In this document: piece after piece, positions 35,587-44,397 of the stretch
Numbering within the stretch: the first letter of the stretch is position 1
Layout: the number at the start of each line of letters is the position of its first letter
Assembly (NCBI RefSeq): GCF_002879885.1
Contig: NZ_PNYA01000017.1
Coordinates: 62,001-126,000, forward strand
Direction of reading: 5' to 3'
From: Trinickia dabaoshanensis
GTDB lineage: Bacteria > Pseudomonadota > Gammaproteobacteria > Burkholderiales > Burkholderiaceae
DNA length: 64,000 nt
The notes under the pieces: model-generated
What the model was told of the DNA's origin: nothing
Database searches by the model: none
What the model saw: only the letters and a program-made list of their open reading frames with translations
Program-made: the position numbers and the translations under genes

Positions 35587-36048
35587 TCAAAGTGCTTGTA
35601 CAGCCTCCAGCGTTTCATCCACGTGGCCCGGTACTTTTACCCCACGCCATTCGCGCCGCAAGACGCCGTCCGCATCGATGAGGAAGGTCGAGCGCTCGAT
35701 GCCTCGCACTTCCTTGCCATACATCTTTTTCATTTTGATGACGCCGAATAGCGTGCACAACACTTCATCGGCATCGGAAATCAACGGGAACGGCAATTCC
35801 AGCTTGGACTTGAAGTTTTCGTGGGAACGCAGGCTGTCGCGGGAAACGCCGACGATTTCGGCTCCGGCCTTCTTGAACTTCGGATACAAGTCGCGAAACT
35901 GCAAACCTTCTGTCGTGCAGCCCGGTGTGTTGTCCTTCGGGTAGAAATACAACACGAGCTTCTTGCCGCGCAGGCCGGACAGCGTGATATCGCCGCCCGT
36001 CGCGGGGGCTGAAAAATCAGGGACGGGTTGGTCGACTGCAATGGGCAC
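35587..36048 (-). CDS. bcp: Thioredoxin-dependent peroxiredoxin Bcp
   Basis: A 153-residue PrxQ/Bcp peroxidase that reduces organic and hydrogen peroxides using thioredoxin. Peroxidatic Cys44 lies in DNTPGCTTEG. The resolving cysteine that in E. coli Bcp is five residues later is absent; instead C98 in DADEVLCTLFGV is in the position used by the alternative PrxQ class with a resolving Cys in helix 3. It lies 79 bases after arnD on the same strand. Confidence 0.94.
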   Translation of the reverse strand: MPIAVDQPVPDFSAPATGGDITLSGLRGKKLVLYFYPKDNTPGCTTEGLQFRDLYPKFKKAGAEIVGVSRDSLRSHENFKSKLELPFPLISDADEVLCTLFGVIKMKKMYGKEVRGIERSTFLIDADGVLRREWRGVKVPGHVDETLEAVQAL

Positions 36049-36127
36049 GTGGTTCTCCTGTTCTTATCGCGCAAATGGTCGGGTGGGCCGATGCGTTGGG
36101 AAGACCGCCGGGCAAAGCGGCCGTTGC

Positions 36128-37024
36128 TCAGTCCGGTTGGACGATGAGCTCGCCCGAACGCCCCGGAATCGAACCCCAGGTGACAGGGTACGATGGCAAC
36201 TGATCGAGGTCCAGCGCGGCATGGTAGTCGCCCATCGTCGCAAACGTGTGACCTTGAGCGTGCCAGCCTGCCAACAATTGCTCGAAGATCGGCGCAAGCT
36301 TCTGGCCCTCGAGTTCGGCATGCAGCGTGAAGACCTGGTCGGTCGGCGAGCGTTCCGTCGAGGCGAGCAGCCGCTCGGCGACGTTCGATTCGTCGCAACC
36401 GTCCACGCCGATGAGTTCGTCCAGCGTCGGCAACGTGGTGGGCAACTGAACGTGATCGAGCGTCTTGCCGCCCACGACGGGCCGATAAGGCGAGTGGCCG
36501 CGGCCGTCGGAGGCGTAACGCATGCCCCAGGCATCGATCTGCTCGAACGCATGTTCGTTCATCTGCCAGCCGGCGGAGCCGTGCGTGGCGGGCGGCGCGC
36601 CGAAAATATCGACGAAACGCTCGAAGCTCTTTTGCATTTCGCCGCATGTCCAGGCTTGGCCGCGCTCACGCACGTTGTCTTGCCAATAGACGTGGTCCCA
36701 CGTATGGATGCCGCATTCGAAGCCGGCCTCGTGGATCGCACGCATCTCGGCCGTCGCGTGCCGGCCGATGTCGGGGCCGGGCAGCAGTACGCCGTACATC
36801 AATTGCTTGATGCCGTAGTGCTCGAGCACGGAGGTGCGCGAGACCTTCTTCAAGAAGCCGGGGCGAAACACGCGCCGCAGCGCCCAGCCCGTATGATCCG
36901 GGCCGAGGCTGAAGAGAAAGGTCGCGCGCGCCTTGAAGCGGTCGAGCATACGCGCGAGGTGCGGCACGCCTTCGCGCGTGCCGCGCAGCGTGTCGACGTC
37001 GATTTTCAGAACGATACGTGGCAA
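36128..37024 (-). CDS. arnD: 4-deoxy-4-formamido-L-arabinose-phosphoundecaprenol deformylase (ArnD)
   Basis: Removes the formyl group from undecaprenyl-phosphate-Ara4FN to give the Ara4N donor. The 298-residue protein has a NodB-like polysaccharide-deacetylase fold: catalytic Asp9 in VLKIDVDTLRG and metal-binding H107/H111 in GIHTWDHVYW. Further ArnD-typical blocks are LPGPDIGRHA and THGSAGWQMN. It is the last gene of the arn operon, 49 bases after the decarboxylase. Confidence 0.95.
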   Translation of the reverse strand: MPRIVLKIDVDTLRGTREGVPHLARMLDRFKARATFLFSLGPDHTGWALRRVFRPGFLKKVSRTSVLEHYGIKQLMYGVLLPGPDIGRHATAEMRAIHEAGFECGIHTWDHVYWQDNVRERGQAWTCGEMQKSFERFVDIFGAPPATHGSAGWQMNEHAFEQIDAWGMRYASDGRGHSPYRPVVGGKTLDHVQLPTTLPTLDELIGVDGCDESNVAERLLASTERSPTDQVFTLHAELEGQKLAPIFEQLLAGWHAQGHTFATMGDYHAALDLDQLPSYPVTWGSIPGRSGELIVQPD

Positions 37025-37073
37025 AGGCGATCCTTCGGGCTACGGGCGTGGCGGCAGCGCGGCGAAGCCGAGA

Positions 37074-38150
37074 TTACTGCTGCTCGACGAGTGCGCGCGC
37101 CTCGGCCACATGGCCGCGATATGCTTCGAAAATCTTGCGCAGCGCATCGTCGAACGTCGCTTTCGGCGCCCACTCGAGTTCCGCCATCGTGTTCTCGATC
37201 TTCGGCACCCGGTTTTGCACGTCTTGATAACCCTTGCCGTAGTAAGCGCCCGAGGACGTTTCGACGAGCTTCACGGCCTTGGCGGATTCCGCGTACTCCG
37301 GGTACTCCGCTGCGAGCGCGAGCATCTTGTGCGCGAGTTCGCGCACCGAGAAGTTGTTGGTGGGATTGCCGATGTTGTAGATCTTGCCCGACGCGATGCC
37401 GTTCGGATTGTCGATGATCTTCATCAGCGCGCTGATGCCGTCGTCGATATCGGTGAAGGCACGTTTTTGCGAGCCGCCGTCGACGAGGCTGATGTTCTCG
37501 CCGCGCACGATGTGCCCGAGGAACTGCGTGACGACGCGCGAGCTGCCTTCCTTCGGCGTGTAGATCGAATCCAGGCCCGGTCCGATCCAGTTGAACGGAC
37601 GGAACAGCGTGAAGTTCAGGCCCTCTTGCATGCCATAGCCCCAAATCACGCGGTCCATGAGCTGCTTGGAGCACGCGTAGATCCAGCGCGGCTTGTTGAT
37701 CGGGCCATAGGTGAGGGCGGAGGCTTCCGGATCGAACTCTTCGTCGGCGCACATGCCGTAGACTTCCGACGTCGACGGAAACACGAGATGCTTGCGGTAC
37801 TTGACGGCCGAACGCACGATCGGCAGGTTCGCCTCGAAATCGAGTTCGAATACACGCAGCGGCTGCTGCACGTAGGTGGCGGGCGTCGCGATCGCCACGA
37901 GCGGCAAGATCACGTCGCACTTCTTCACGTGATATTCCACCCACTCCTTGTTGATCGTGATGTCGCCTTCGAAGAAGTGCATCCGCTCGTGTTGCGTCAG
38001 GTCGCCGAGGCGGTCCGTCTGCATGTCCATGCCGAACACTTCCCAGTCGGTCGTCTCGAGAATGCGCTTGGACAAATGATGGCCGATGAAGCCATTGACG
38101 CCGAGAATGAGGACTTTCTTGGCGGAACGTTCGGTTTTGACGGAATTCAT
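37074..38150 (-). CDS. arnA: UDP-glucuronate decarboxylase, ArnA dehydrogenase-domain homologue
   Basis: NAD-dependent oxidative decarboxylase of UDP-glucuronate, first step of L-Ara4N synthesis, equal to the C-terminal half of E. coli ArnA. The 358-residue protein begins MNSVKTERSAKKVLILGVNG; Rossmann motif GVNGFIGHHL, the STSEVYGMC segment and the YACSK catalytic Tyr/Lys pair are all present, as is the late arginine in DVQNRVPKIENT. Its ATG overlaps the formyltransferase stop (ATGA), indicating translational coupling. In Enterobacteriaceae the two activities are one fused protein; here they are separate. Confidence 0.94.
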   Translation of the reverse strand: MNSVKTERSAKKVLILGVNGFIGHHLSKRILETTDWEVFGMDMQTDRLGDLTQHERMHFFEGDITINKEWVEYHVKKCDVILPLVAIATPATYVQQPLRVFELDFEANLPIVRSAVKYRKHLVFPSTSEVYGMCADEEFDPEASALTYGPINKPRWIYACSKQLMDRVIWGYGMQEGLNFTLFRPFNWIGPGLDSIYTPKEGSSRVVTQFLGHIVRGENISLVDGGSQKRAFTDIDDGISALMKIIDNPNGIASGKIYNIGNPTNNFSVRELAHKMLALAAEYPEYAESAKAVKLVETSSGAYYGKGYQDVQNRVPKIENTMAELEWAPKATFDDALRKIFEAYRGHVAEARALVEQQ

Positions 38151-39094
38151 GGGTGGCGGGAACGAAAGTTGAGCTGGGCGAACTGCGAAGGCGTCACGAC
38201 GGTTTCTTGCCCGTCGCGCTGATGCCGCAGCTCGGAAATGACGATGGCGCGCGCGTCGCCGCACACACCGAAACACGTATTATCGCTTACGTGCAGACCG
38301 GGGGGCAAATCGGCCAAATGGGCCTTGGCGATCGCATCCAATCCGGCCAGGCGCGCACGCGCGATCACGAAGCGCTCGCCGCCTATGTCGGTGAAGGCGC
38401 CCGGGTAGGGCGGCGCCACCGCGCGGATCAGGTTGTAGACTTCGCCGGCGGGCTTGGACCAGTCGATTCGGCCGTCCTCGGGCTTGCGTCCGCCGAAGTA
38501 GCTGCCACGGGAGAGGTCGTTGGGCAAATGAGGCGCTTCGCCGGCCAATAGCGCCGGCAGTACGCGCCAAAGCGTCTGCTCGGCCGCCACCGTGACCTTG
38601 TCGAATACTTCTTGCGCCGTATCGTCGGGCAGAATCGGCACGCTCGTTTGGGCGACGATCGCGCCGGCATCGGGCTTGGCCGCCATCTCGTGCAGCGTGG
38701 CGCCCGTTTCGGTTTCGCCGTTGAGCACGGCCCAATTCGTCGGCACGCGGCCGCGGTACTTGGGCAGCAGCGAACCGTGCATGTTGTAGGCGCCGCGCGG
38801 CGCGAGCGCCAGCACGTCGGCGGGCAGCATATGCCGGTAGTAGAACGAAAAGATGAAATCGGGCCGCGCGCGGGCGACGGCCTCGCGCAGCGGCGCCCCG
38901 GCCGGATCGGCGGGCGTGATCGTCTCGATGCCGTGTTCGGCGGCAACTTGCGCGACGCTGCCGAACCAAATGCGCTCGGCGGGGTTGTCCTCATGCGTGA
39001 CGACGAGCGCGACGTCCACGCCGCGCGCGAGCAGCACGCGCAGACAGCGCACGCCGACGTTGTGATAGGCGAAGACGACGGCGCGCGGTTTCAT
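38147..39094 (-). CDS. arnA: UDP-Ara4N formyltransferase, ArnA N-terminal-domain homologue
   Basis: A 315-residue formyltransferase adding a formyl group from N10-formyltetrahydrofolate to UDP-Ara4N. Catalytic triad N104, H106 (AYNMHGSLLPKYRGR) and D142 (AAKPDAGAIV) match ArnA N102, H104, D140. The C-terminal subdomain (PPYPGAFTDIGGE) binds substrate. ATG at 39092-39094 overlaps the arnC stop by 4 bases, and its own stop overlaps the decarboxylase start, so three genes are translationally coupled. The long in-frame extension to 40192 is antisense-frame noise across arnC. Confidence 0.94.
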   Translation of the reverse strand: MKPRAVVFAYHNVGVRCLRVLLARGVDVALVVTHEDNPAERIWFGSVAQVAAEHGIETITPADPAGAPLREAVARARPDFIFSFYYRHMLPADVLALAPRGAYNMHGSLLPKYRGRVPTNWAVLNGETETGATLHEMAAKPDAGAIVAQTSVPILPDDTAQEVFDKVTVAAEQTLWRVLPALLAGEAPHLPNDLSRGSYFGGRKPEDGRIDWSKPAGEVYNLIRAVAPPYPGAFTDIGGERFVIARARLAGLDAIAKAHLADLPPGLHVSDNTCFGVCGDARAIVISELRHQRDGQETVVTPSQFAQLNFRSRHP

Positions 39095-40143
39095 CGATCG
39101 CGCTCCTCGCGGCTTTCCTGCGGCATCGCGGCAACGCCGCCGCTCACGGCCGGCGTGCGCATGCTCGCGCCGGCGGCCACATCGCCGGGGCGTCCTTCGA
39201 GTATCGTCTGGACGAGATAGCGAGGGCGCGCGCGTACCTGTTGGTAGATGCGGCCGATGTACTCGCCGAGCAGCCCCAAGGCGAAGATGATCACGCCGAG
39301 CATGAAGAATGTGATCGCGAACAACGTGAACACGCCTTGCACTTCGGCGCCGATCACGAAGCGCCGCACCACGAGCAGCAGGAACAATCCCGCCGAGCCC
39401 ATCGACAAGATCACGCCGATGAACGACAGCCATTGCAACGGCACGACGGAGAAGCCCGTCACGAGATCGAAGTTGAGCCGGATAAGGCTGTAAAGCGAGT
39501 ACTTCGATTCGCCCGCGAAGCGCTCTTCGTGCGCCACTTCGACCTCGATCGGGTTTTGGGCGAACGTGTAGGCGAGCGCCGGGATGAACGTGTTCACTTC
39601 CCCGCAGCGGTTGATCGTGTCGATGATCTGACGGCTGTACGCGCGCAGCATGCAGCCTTGGTCGGTCATCTTGATGTGCGTGATGCGCTCGCGCAGACGG
39701 TTCATCGCGCGTGAAGCCTTGCGCCGCCACAGCGTGTCTTGCCGCTGAATGCGGATGGAGCCCACGTAGTCGTAGCCCTCGCGCATCTTCGCGACGAGCT
39801 TGCCGATCTCCTCGGGCGGATTTTGCAAGTCGGCATCGAGCGTGATGACGATCTCGCCGCGCGACGCTTCGAAGCCCGCGAGAATCGCCATGTGCTGGCC
39901 GTAGTTGCCGTTGAGCAAGACGACCCGAGTGGTATCGGGCCGCGCGCGGAATTGCTCGGCCAGCAACGCGGGCGATTTGTCGCGACTGCCGTCGTTGATG
40001 AAAATGACTTCGTAGCTGGTACCCATCGCATCGAGCGCTGGGTACAGACGCGCATACAGTGCGTGCAGCCCCGCTTCCTCGTTGTAGACGGGGATGATGA
40101 CCGAGACTTCCGGTTGTGCCGGTCGGTGTTCCGTATAACTCAT
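39091..40143 (-). CDS. arnC: Undecaprenyl-phosphate Ara4FN transferase (ArnC)
   Basis: A 350-residue family 2 glycosyltransferase that moves Ara4FN to undecaprenyl phosphate at the inner membrane. N-terminal GT-A domain with VSVIIPVYNEE, INDGSRDKS and the DxD-like TLDADLQNP; two C-terminal membrane helices (about 240-300). Located between arnB and the formyltransferase, with 4-base overlap at its end. Confidence 0.95.
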   Translation of the reverse strand: MSYTEHRPAQPEVSVIIPVYNEEAGLHALYARLYPALDAMGTSYEVIFINDGSRDKSPALLAEQFRARPDTTRVVLLNGNYGQHMAILAGFEASRGEIVITLDADLQNPPEEIGKLVAKMREGYDYVGSIRIQRQDTLWRRKASRAMNRLRERITHIKMTDQGCMLRAYSRQIIDTINRCGEVNTFIPALAYTFAQNPIEVEVAHEERFAGESKYSLYSLIRLNFDLVTGFSVVPLQWLSFIGVILSMGSAGLFLLLVVRRFVIGAEVQGVFTLFAITFFMLGVIIFALGLLGEYIGRIYQQVRARPRYLVQTILEGRPGDVAAGASMRTPAVSGGVAAMPQESREERDR

Positions 40144-40149
40144 GTCCGC

Positions 40150-41304
40150 TTATTTCCCATATTGTTCGCAGATCTCGTTGACGGCGCCGCACACGCGCGC
40201 CACGTCACGCTCGGTCATCAGCGTAAACAGCGGCAGCGTGACCGTCGTCGCGCCGAAGCGCTCGGCATGCGGGAACATGCCGGGCGCGAAGCCGCGCGCG
40301 CGGTACAGCGAGAACAGATGGATGGCCGGATAGTGCAGGCCGGTGCCGATCCGGTAATCGTCGTGCAGCTTTTGCATGAACAGCGCCCGATCGATCGTGA
40401 GCCGCTCGAGCGGCAGCGTGATCTGGAACATGTGCCAGTTGCCGTTCTCGAAATCGGCAAGCGGCAAGCCCACACCGAGCGCGGCCGCCGCCCCGCCTTC
40501 GAACCCCGCGAAGTAGGCGCGAGCAAGCGCCTTGCGTTGCGTCATGAAATGCTCGATCCGCGCGAGCTGACCCAGCCCGACGCGCGCCGCCACATCGGTG
40601 AGATTGTACTTGCCGCCGAGCAGGTCGCAGTCCATGCCGTCGTAGCCCTTGCGCGTGATGCCTTGCAGGCGGTACTTGCGCGCGAGTTCCGCTTCTTCTT
40701 GGTTGTTCAGCACCAGCGCGCCGCCCTCGATGGAGGTCAGGTTCTTATTGGCGTGGAAGCTGAACGAGACGATGTCGCCGAGCTTGCCGATGCGCTCGCC
40801 GCGCCAGGTCGAGCCGAACGCTTGGGCGGCGTCCTCGATCACGCGCAGCTTGTAGGCGCGCGCGATCTCGTAGAGGCGATCCATATCGACCGGCAAGCCA
40901 GCCAGGTAGACGGGAATGATCGCCTTGGTGCGCGGGGTGATCGCCTTCTCGAGCAGGTTCAGATCGATGTTGCGCGTGACGGGGTCGATGTCGACGAAAA
41001 CGGGCGTGGCGCCCACCTCGAGGATCACGTTGGCCGTGGCCACCCACGATGCCGGCGTGGTGATGACTTCGTCGCCCGGGCCGACGCCCGCGATGCGCAA
41101 GCCGATTTCAAGCGTGGCCGTCCCCGAATTGAACGTCCGAACGGGCCGGCCGCCGAAAAAAGCGGAAAGCTGCTCCTCGAATGCCTGATTTTGCGGACCC
41201 GTGGTGATCCAGCCCGAGCGCAGCACGTCGACGACGCCGGCAATCGTTTCTTCGTCGATCTCGGGGCGCACGAAGGGCAGGAATGGAAGGGTGTCTTGGG
41301 TCAT
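40150..41304 (-). CDS. arnB: UDP-Ara4O aminotransferase (ArnB)
   Basis: A 384-residue PLP enzyme of the DegT/DnrJ/EryC1 family that aminates UDP-4-keto-arabinose using glutamate. The PLP lysine is K187 in FSFHANKNLTSIEGG; FNSGTATLEIGLRIAGVGPG and IEDAAQAFGSTWRG are further conserved segments. arnC follows after 6 bases; the flippase-like gene lies upstream. Confidence 0.95.
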   Translation of the reverse strand: MTQDTLPFLPFVRPEIDEETIAGVVDVLRSGWITTGPQNQAFEEQLSAFFGGRPVRTFNSGTATLEIGLRIAGVGPGDEVITTPASWVATANVILEVGATPVFVDIDPVTRNIDLNLLEKAITPRTKAIIPVYLAGLPVDMDRLYEIARAYKLRVIEDAAQAFGSTWRGERIGKLGDIVSFSFHANKNLTSIEGGALVLNNQEEAELARKYRLQGITRKGYDGMDCDLLGGKYNLTDVAARVGLGQLARIEHFMTQRKALARAYFAGFEGGAAAALGVGLPLADFENGNWHMFQITLPLERLTIDRALFMQKLHDDYRIGTGLHYPAIHLFSLYRARGFAPGMFPHAERFGATTVTLPLFTLMTERDVARVCGAVNEICEQYGK

Positions 41305-41401
41305 GGGCTTGGCTCGAGTATCGAAATGTCGTGTTGTGTTGTATTGAGGGGGTATGGCGCTCGCGGCGAGACGTGGAATTTTTCACTGCTGCGCGGCGCG
41401 C

Positions 41402-41773
41402 TCAACTTCGCGCCAATACGAGCACGCCGATCAAAATGATGCCGATACCGATGAGGCGCTGCAGGCTCAAGGCCTCGCCGAACAGGTACCAGGCCGCAAA
41501 CGCGTTGACCACGTAGCCGAGCGAAAGCATCGGATAGGCGATCGAGACGTCCACGCGCGAGAGCCCGACGATCCAGACGACGACGCTCACCACGTAGCAC
41601 GCCAGCCCGCCGACGATCGGCAGTTGGGTCGCGAGCTTCAGACCGATCGGGACAATATTCGCACGGGTGAATTCGAAGTGTCCAACGGCGTTGACGCCGG
41701 CCTTGAGCAGTAGCTGCGCGCAGGCGTTCAACGTCACGCCCGCCAAAATGCAAAAAAGAGAAATCGGATTCAT
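41402..41773 (-). CDS. ArnE/ArnF-like small flippase subunit (EamA/SMR fold)
   Basis: A 123-residue four-helix membrane protein starting MNPISLFCILAGVTLNACAQ. In enterobacteria an ArnE-ArnF heterodimer flips undecaprenyl-phosphate-Ara4N across the inner membrane; here one gene of this size is found, so it may act as a homodimer. SMR/EamA features include the AYPMLSLGYVVNAFAAWY segment in helix 3. It lies between arnT and arnB on the same strand. Assignment as Ara4N flippase rests on context. Confidence 0.82.
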   Translation of the reverse strand: MNPISLFCILAGVTLNACAQLLLKAGVNAVGHFEFTRANIVPIGLKLATQLPIVGGLACYVVSVVVWIVGLSRVDVSIAYPMLSLGYVVNAFAAWYLFGEALSLQRLIGIGIILIGVLVLARS

Positions 41774-41809
41774 CGAGTCATAACGAGGCAATGCCGGCGG
41801 GAGCGGCGG

Positions 41810-43546
41810 TTAAGGTTTTTCGACGACGACGCGTCGCGCATCTTGCGCGATCACGCGCATCGGTAAATGCCGGGCGGCGAAGTCGCGATACCGGTCGGGC
41901 GTCATCTCGGCCAGCGCCGGGCCCCCGGCGTTCCAGCGGGCGACCCATTCGTCGAGCGTCGGCACCCATTTGGACGGCTCTTGGGTGACGCCGAACGTCA
42001 ATTCGTCGGGGCTGGCGACCATGATCATCGTATGGCCGACGTAAAACGGCAGCGTATGGTCGAGCATGGCGACCGAATAAAACGGTGCATCGGCCGGCAG
42101 GCGCGCCAACTCGGCCTTGATAGCCGGCGCGAGCAGTGCGCCCGAGCTTTGGCGGCCGAACACTTCGTGGCCCGTGCCGGCGATCGTGCACAGCATGACC
42201 CAAGCGGCGGCGAACGCGGCTGCCGACGGCAGCACGCTGCGCTCAGAGCGCTTGAGCACCGCCAACGCGGCAAGCGTCACCACGAAGGCCGCGCCGATCG
42301 CGGCGAACACCCACACGCGGAAATCGCGGTACAGGACATTGGGCGTACGGGCATCGCCCAGGCGAGCGAGGAAGATCGCGCCGATCGCGGTGGCCACGAG
42401 AAAAACGGCGTAACCGATCAGGTGGCGTCGCCAAGCTTGGCGCGATACGTGCGGCAGGTAAGCCCCGAGCAGCAGCGCCAGCGCCGGCGCAACGGGCAGC
42501 ACGTACGACACGAGCTTCGAATGCGATGCGCTGAAGAACAAGAAGATGAAGACGAACCAGACGACGAGCAGCTTGCCCGGCGCGAAGCCGTTCAACTGCC
42601 GCGGTTGCGCGAGCGCGTGGCGAAGAGCGCGCCAACCGAGCGGCAGCCATGGCAGAAAGCCCACGAGCAGCACCCAGACGAAGTAGTACACCGGACCCGG
42701 GCGGTGCTGGTCGGGCGTCAAGTACCGATCGAACTGCTGGACGATGAAGAAGAAATTCAGAAACTCGGGGTTGCGCTGTTGTATCAGCACGAACCACGGG
42801 GTCGCGATCGCGAAGAAGACGACCAAGCCGCTCGGCAGATAGAGCCGCTTCCACAGCGCCCAGTCGCGCTGGATCAACGAGTAGATAACGAGCACGGCAC
42901 CGGGCAGCACGATGCCGATCAGTCCCTTGGACAAGACCGCCAGCGCCATCGCGGCCCAGCATAGCCACATCCATCGGCGTGCCTCGCGCGGCTGCACGCC
43001 CACGCGCTGCGCGAGCAGCATGGCGCAAAGCGTGACCTCCATCCAAAAGGACAGGCCCATGTCGAGCGTGTTGAAATGCCCCATCAACTGCCAGTACGGC
43101 GCGCTCGCGAGCACGAGCGCCGTGGCGAAGCCCGCCGCCGGGTTGATGAGCCGGGCCGCGGTGTAGCCCGCGACGAGCACGCCCGCAAACCCGGTGAGCG
43201 CGGTGTAGAGCCGCGCTTGCCATTCGCCGATGCCGAACCAGGCGAACGTGAGCGCGTTCATCCAGGTTTGCAGCGGCGGCTTTTCGAAGTACTTGTAGCC
43301 GTTGTATCGGGGCGTGATCCAATCGCCCGTCAGCAGCATCTCACGCGCCATTTCGGCATAGCGGCCCTCGTCGCTCGGCACGAGGTGCCGCCAACCGAGT
43401 GGAACGAACCAAAGCAAGGCGAGCGCGAGAACGAGCAATACGATCGTCAGCCGGCTGGCTGGCCAGGACGTCGCCGCGGCGATCGGCGGCGGCGTGCGGT
43501 TCGGTGCGACCGCGCCGTCGGCGCGGGAATAACGTTCAAACGGCAT
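41810..43546 (-). CDS. arnT: Lipid A L-Ara4N glycosyltransferase (ArnT-like, GT39/GT83)
   Basis: A 578-residue inner-membrane enzyme that transfers L-Ara4N from undecaprenyl phosphate to lipid A on the periplasmic face, giving polymyxin and cationic-peptide resistance. Eleven or more hydrophobic segments; the first periplasmic loop has the catalytic acidic motif LVPSDEGRYAEMAREM and YKYFEKPPLQTWMNA. The start at ATG 43544-43546 is chosen over a longer frame. It is the first gene of the arn operon. Confidence 0.93.
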   Translation of the reverse strand: MPFERYSRADGAVAPNRTPPPIAAATSWPASRLTIVLLVLALALLWFVPLGWRHLVPSDEGRYAEMAREMLLTGDWITPRYNGYKYFEKPPLQTWMNALTFAWFGIGEWQARLYTALTGFAGVLVAGYTAARLINPAAGFATALVLASAPYWQLMGHFNTLDMGLSFWMEVTLCAMLLAQRVGVQPREARRWMWLCWAAMALAVLSKGLIGIVLPGAVLVIYSLIQRDWALWKRLYLPSGLVVFFAIATPWFVLIQQRNPEFLNFFFIVQQFDRYLTPDQHRPGPVYYFVWVLLVGFLPWLPLGWRALRHALAQPRQLNGFAPGKLLVVWFVFIFLFFSASHSKLVSYVLPVAPALALLLGAYLPHVSRQAWRRHLIGYAVFLVATAIGAIFLARLGDARTPNVLYRDFRVWVFAAIGAAFVVTLAALAVLKRSERSVLPSAAAFAAAWVMLCTIAGTGHEVFGRQSSGALLAPAIKAELARLPADAPFYSVAMLDHTLPFYVGHTMIMVASPDELTFGVTQEPSKWVPTLDEWVARWNAGGPALAEMTPDRYRDFAARHLPMRVIAQDARRVVVEKP

Positions 43547-43663
43547 AGGGCGGCGTTCGGGTGGTCTATCGGTGTGGGCGGGGCGGAGCATCGACGCGGC
43601 CGGCTGGCACGCGCGGGCCCCGGTTTGCGCGGCCGACGGCGGGCTGGAGAGCCGCGCGCCGTC

Positions 43664-44038
43664 TCATCGCTCGATGAGCAGGGCGGCAGCCACGCGCCGG
43701 CCTTCGGCCATCAGGATGTTGTAAGTGCGGCAGGCCGCCATGAAATCCATCGTCTCGACGCCGATGCGGCGGGCGGCGAGCGCAGCCGTGAGCCGCGGGT
43801 GCGGGAAACGCAGGCGCTCACCGCTGCCGAACACGACGAGCTCGGGCGTCTGCTCGAGCACGAGCTCGAAATGTTCGGGGGCGAGCGCATCGAACGCCGT
43901 GACGGGCCAAGCCTGCACGGGCGTATCGGGCAACAGCAAGATGCTGCTTTCATGACGCACGAGATTGACGTCGACGTAATGGGCGCCGTAGCCGGTCACC
44001 GTATTGAGCGCGCCGCTCGAATCTTGGTGTAATTTCAA
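43664..44038 (-). CDS. Mth938-like (DUF498) protein with a TTG start
   Basis: A 124-residue protein of the Mth938/NDUFAF3-like family (DUF498). The conserved N-terminus KLHQDSSGALNTVTGYG is preceded by no ATG; the codon TTG at 44036-44038 places M directly before KLHQ, and GGAA occurs a few bases before it. Longer ATG starts (to 44260) would add residues unlike the family. The core strand-helix pattern ELVVFGSGERLRFPHPRL and AACRTYNILMAEGRRVAAAL match family members. Role in bacteria unknown. Confidence 0.82.
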   Translation of the reverse strand: MKLHQDSSGALNTVTGYGAHYVDVNLVRHESSILLLPDTPVQAWPVTAFDALAPEHFELVLEQTPELVVFGSGERLRFPHPRLTAALAARRIGVETMDFMAACRTYNILMAEGRRVAAALLIER

Positions 44039-44397
44039 ATTCGTTTCCGTGGTTTCGTCGGCCGGAGCATGACCGCCTGCGACCGTATCGAGGCCATATC
44101 GAGGCCGAAAGGGGCTTTCGCGACGAATGGTGCATTGCGAAAGTCGGCCGAAATCCGCTAAATTATAACTTTTTAGCCGCCTCGCGGCGCCCAGCATCGT
44201 GCACGCGCGCGAGCGAATCCAATCAGTCGCCACTCGTGCGCGCCACAAGCGCGCCGTCAAGCGGGCGAACGTGCGGCGCGCGTTTTATCCGGCGAACCCG
44301 CCGTCACATGGGCGCAGCAATGCTTTGCACGCATGCGACCGTCGCGTGCTAGGCTCGCGCCCCCGTCTTTCGGCTCTCCCCAGGAACTCAGTCCGCC
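44039..44397. other. 359-base divergent intergenic region
   Basis: Between the Mth938-like gene and the aminotransferase. A candidate promoter for the plus-strand gene is TTGCGA (44135-44140) with TAAATT (44159-44164), 18-base spacer. A TATAAT on the minus strand (44162-44167) could serve the Mth938-like gene but has no good -35. No gene recognised. Confidence 0.4.

Noticed and set aside
38147-40192. A 681-codon frame apparently fusing arnC and the formyltransferase region
   Set aside because: Only the last 315 codons are the real formyltransferase; the earlier part is a different frame of arnC. No fusion or frameshift is needed because arnC and the formyltransferase overlap by ATGA.
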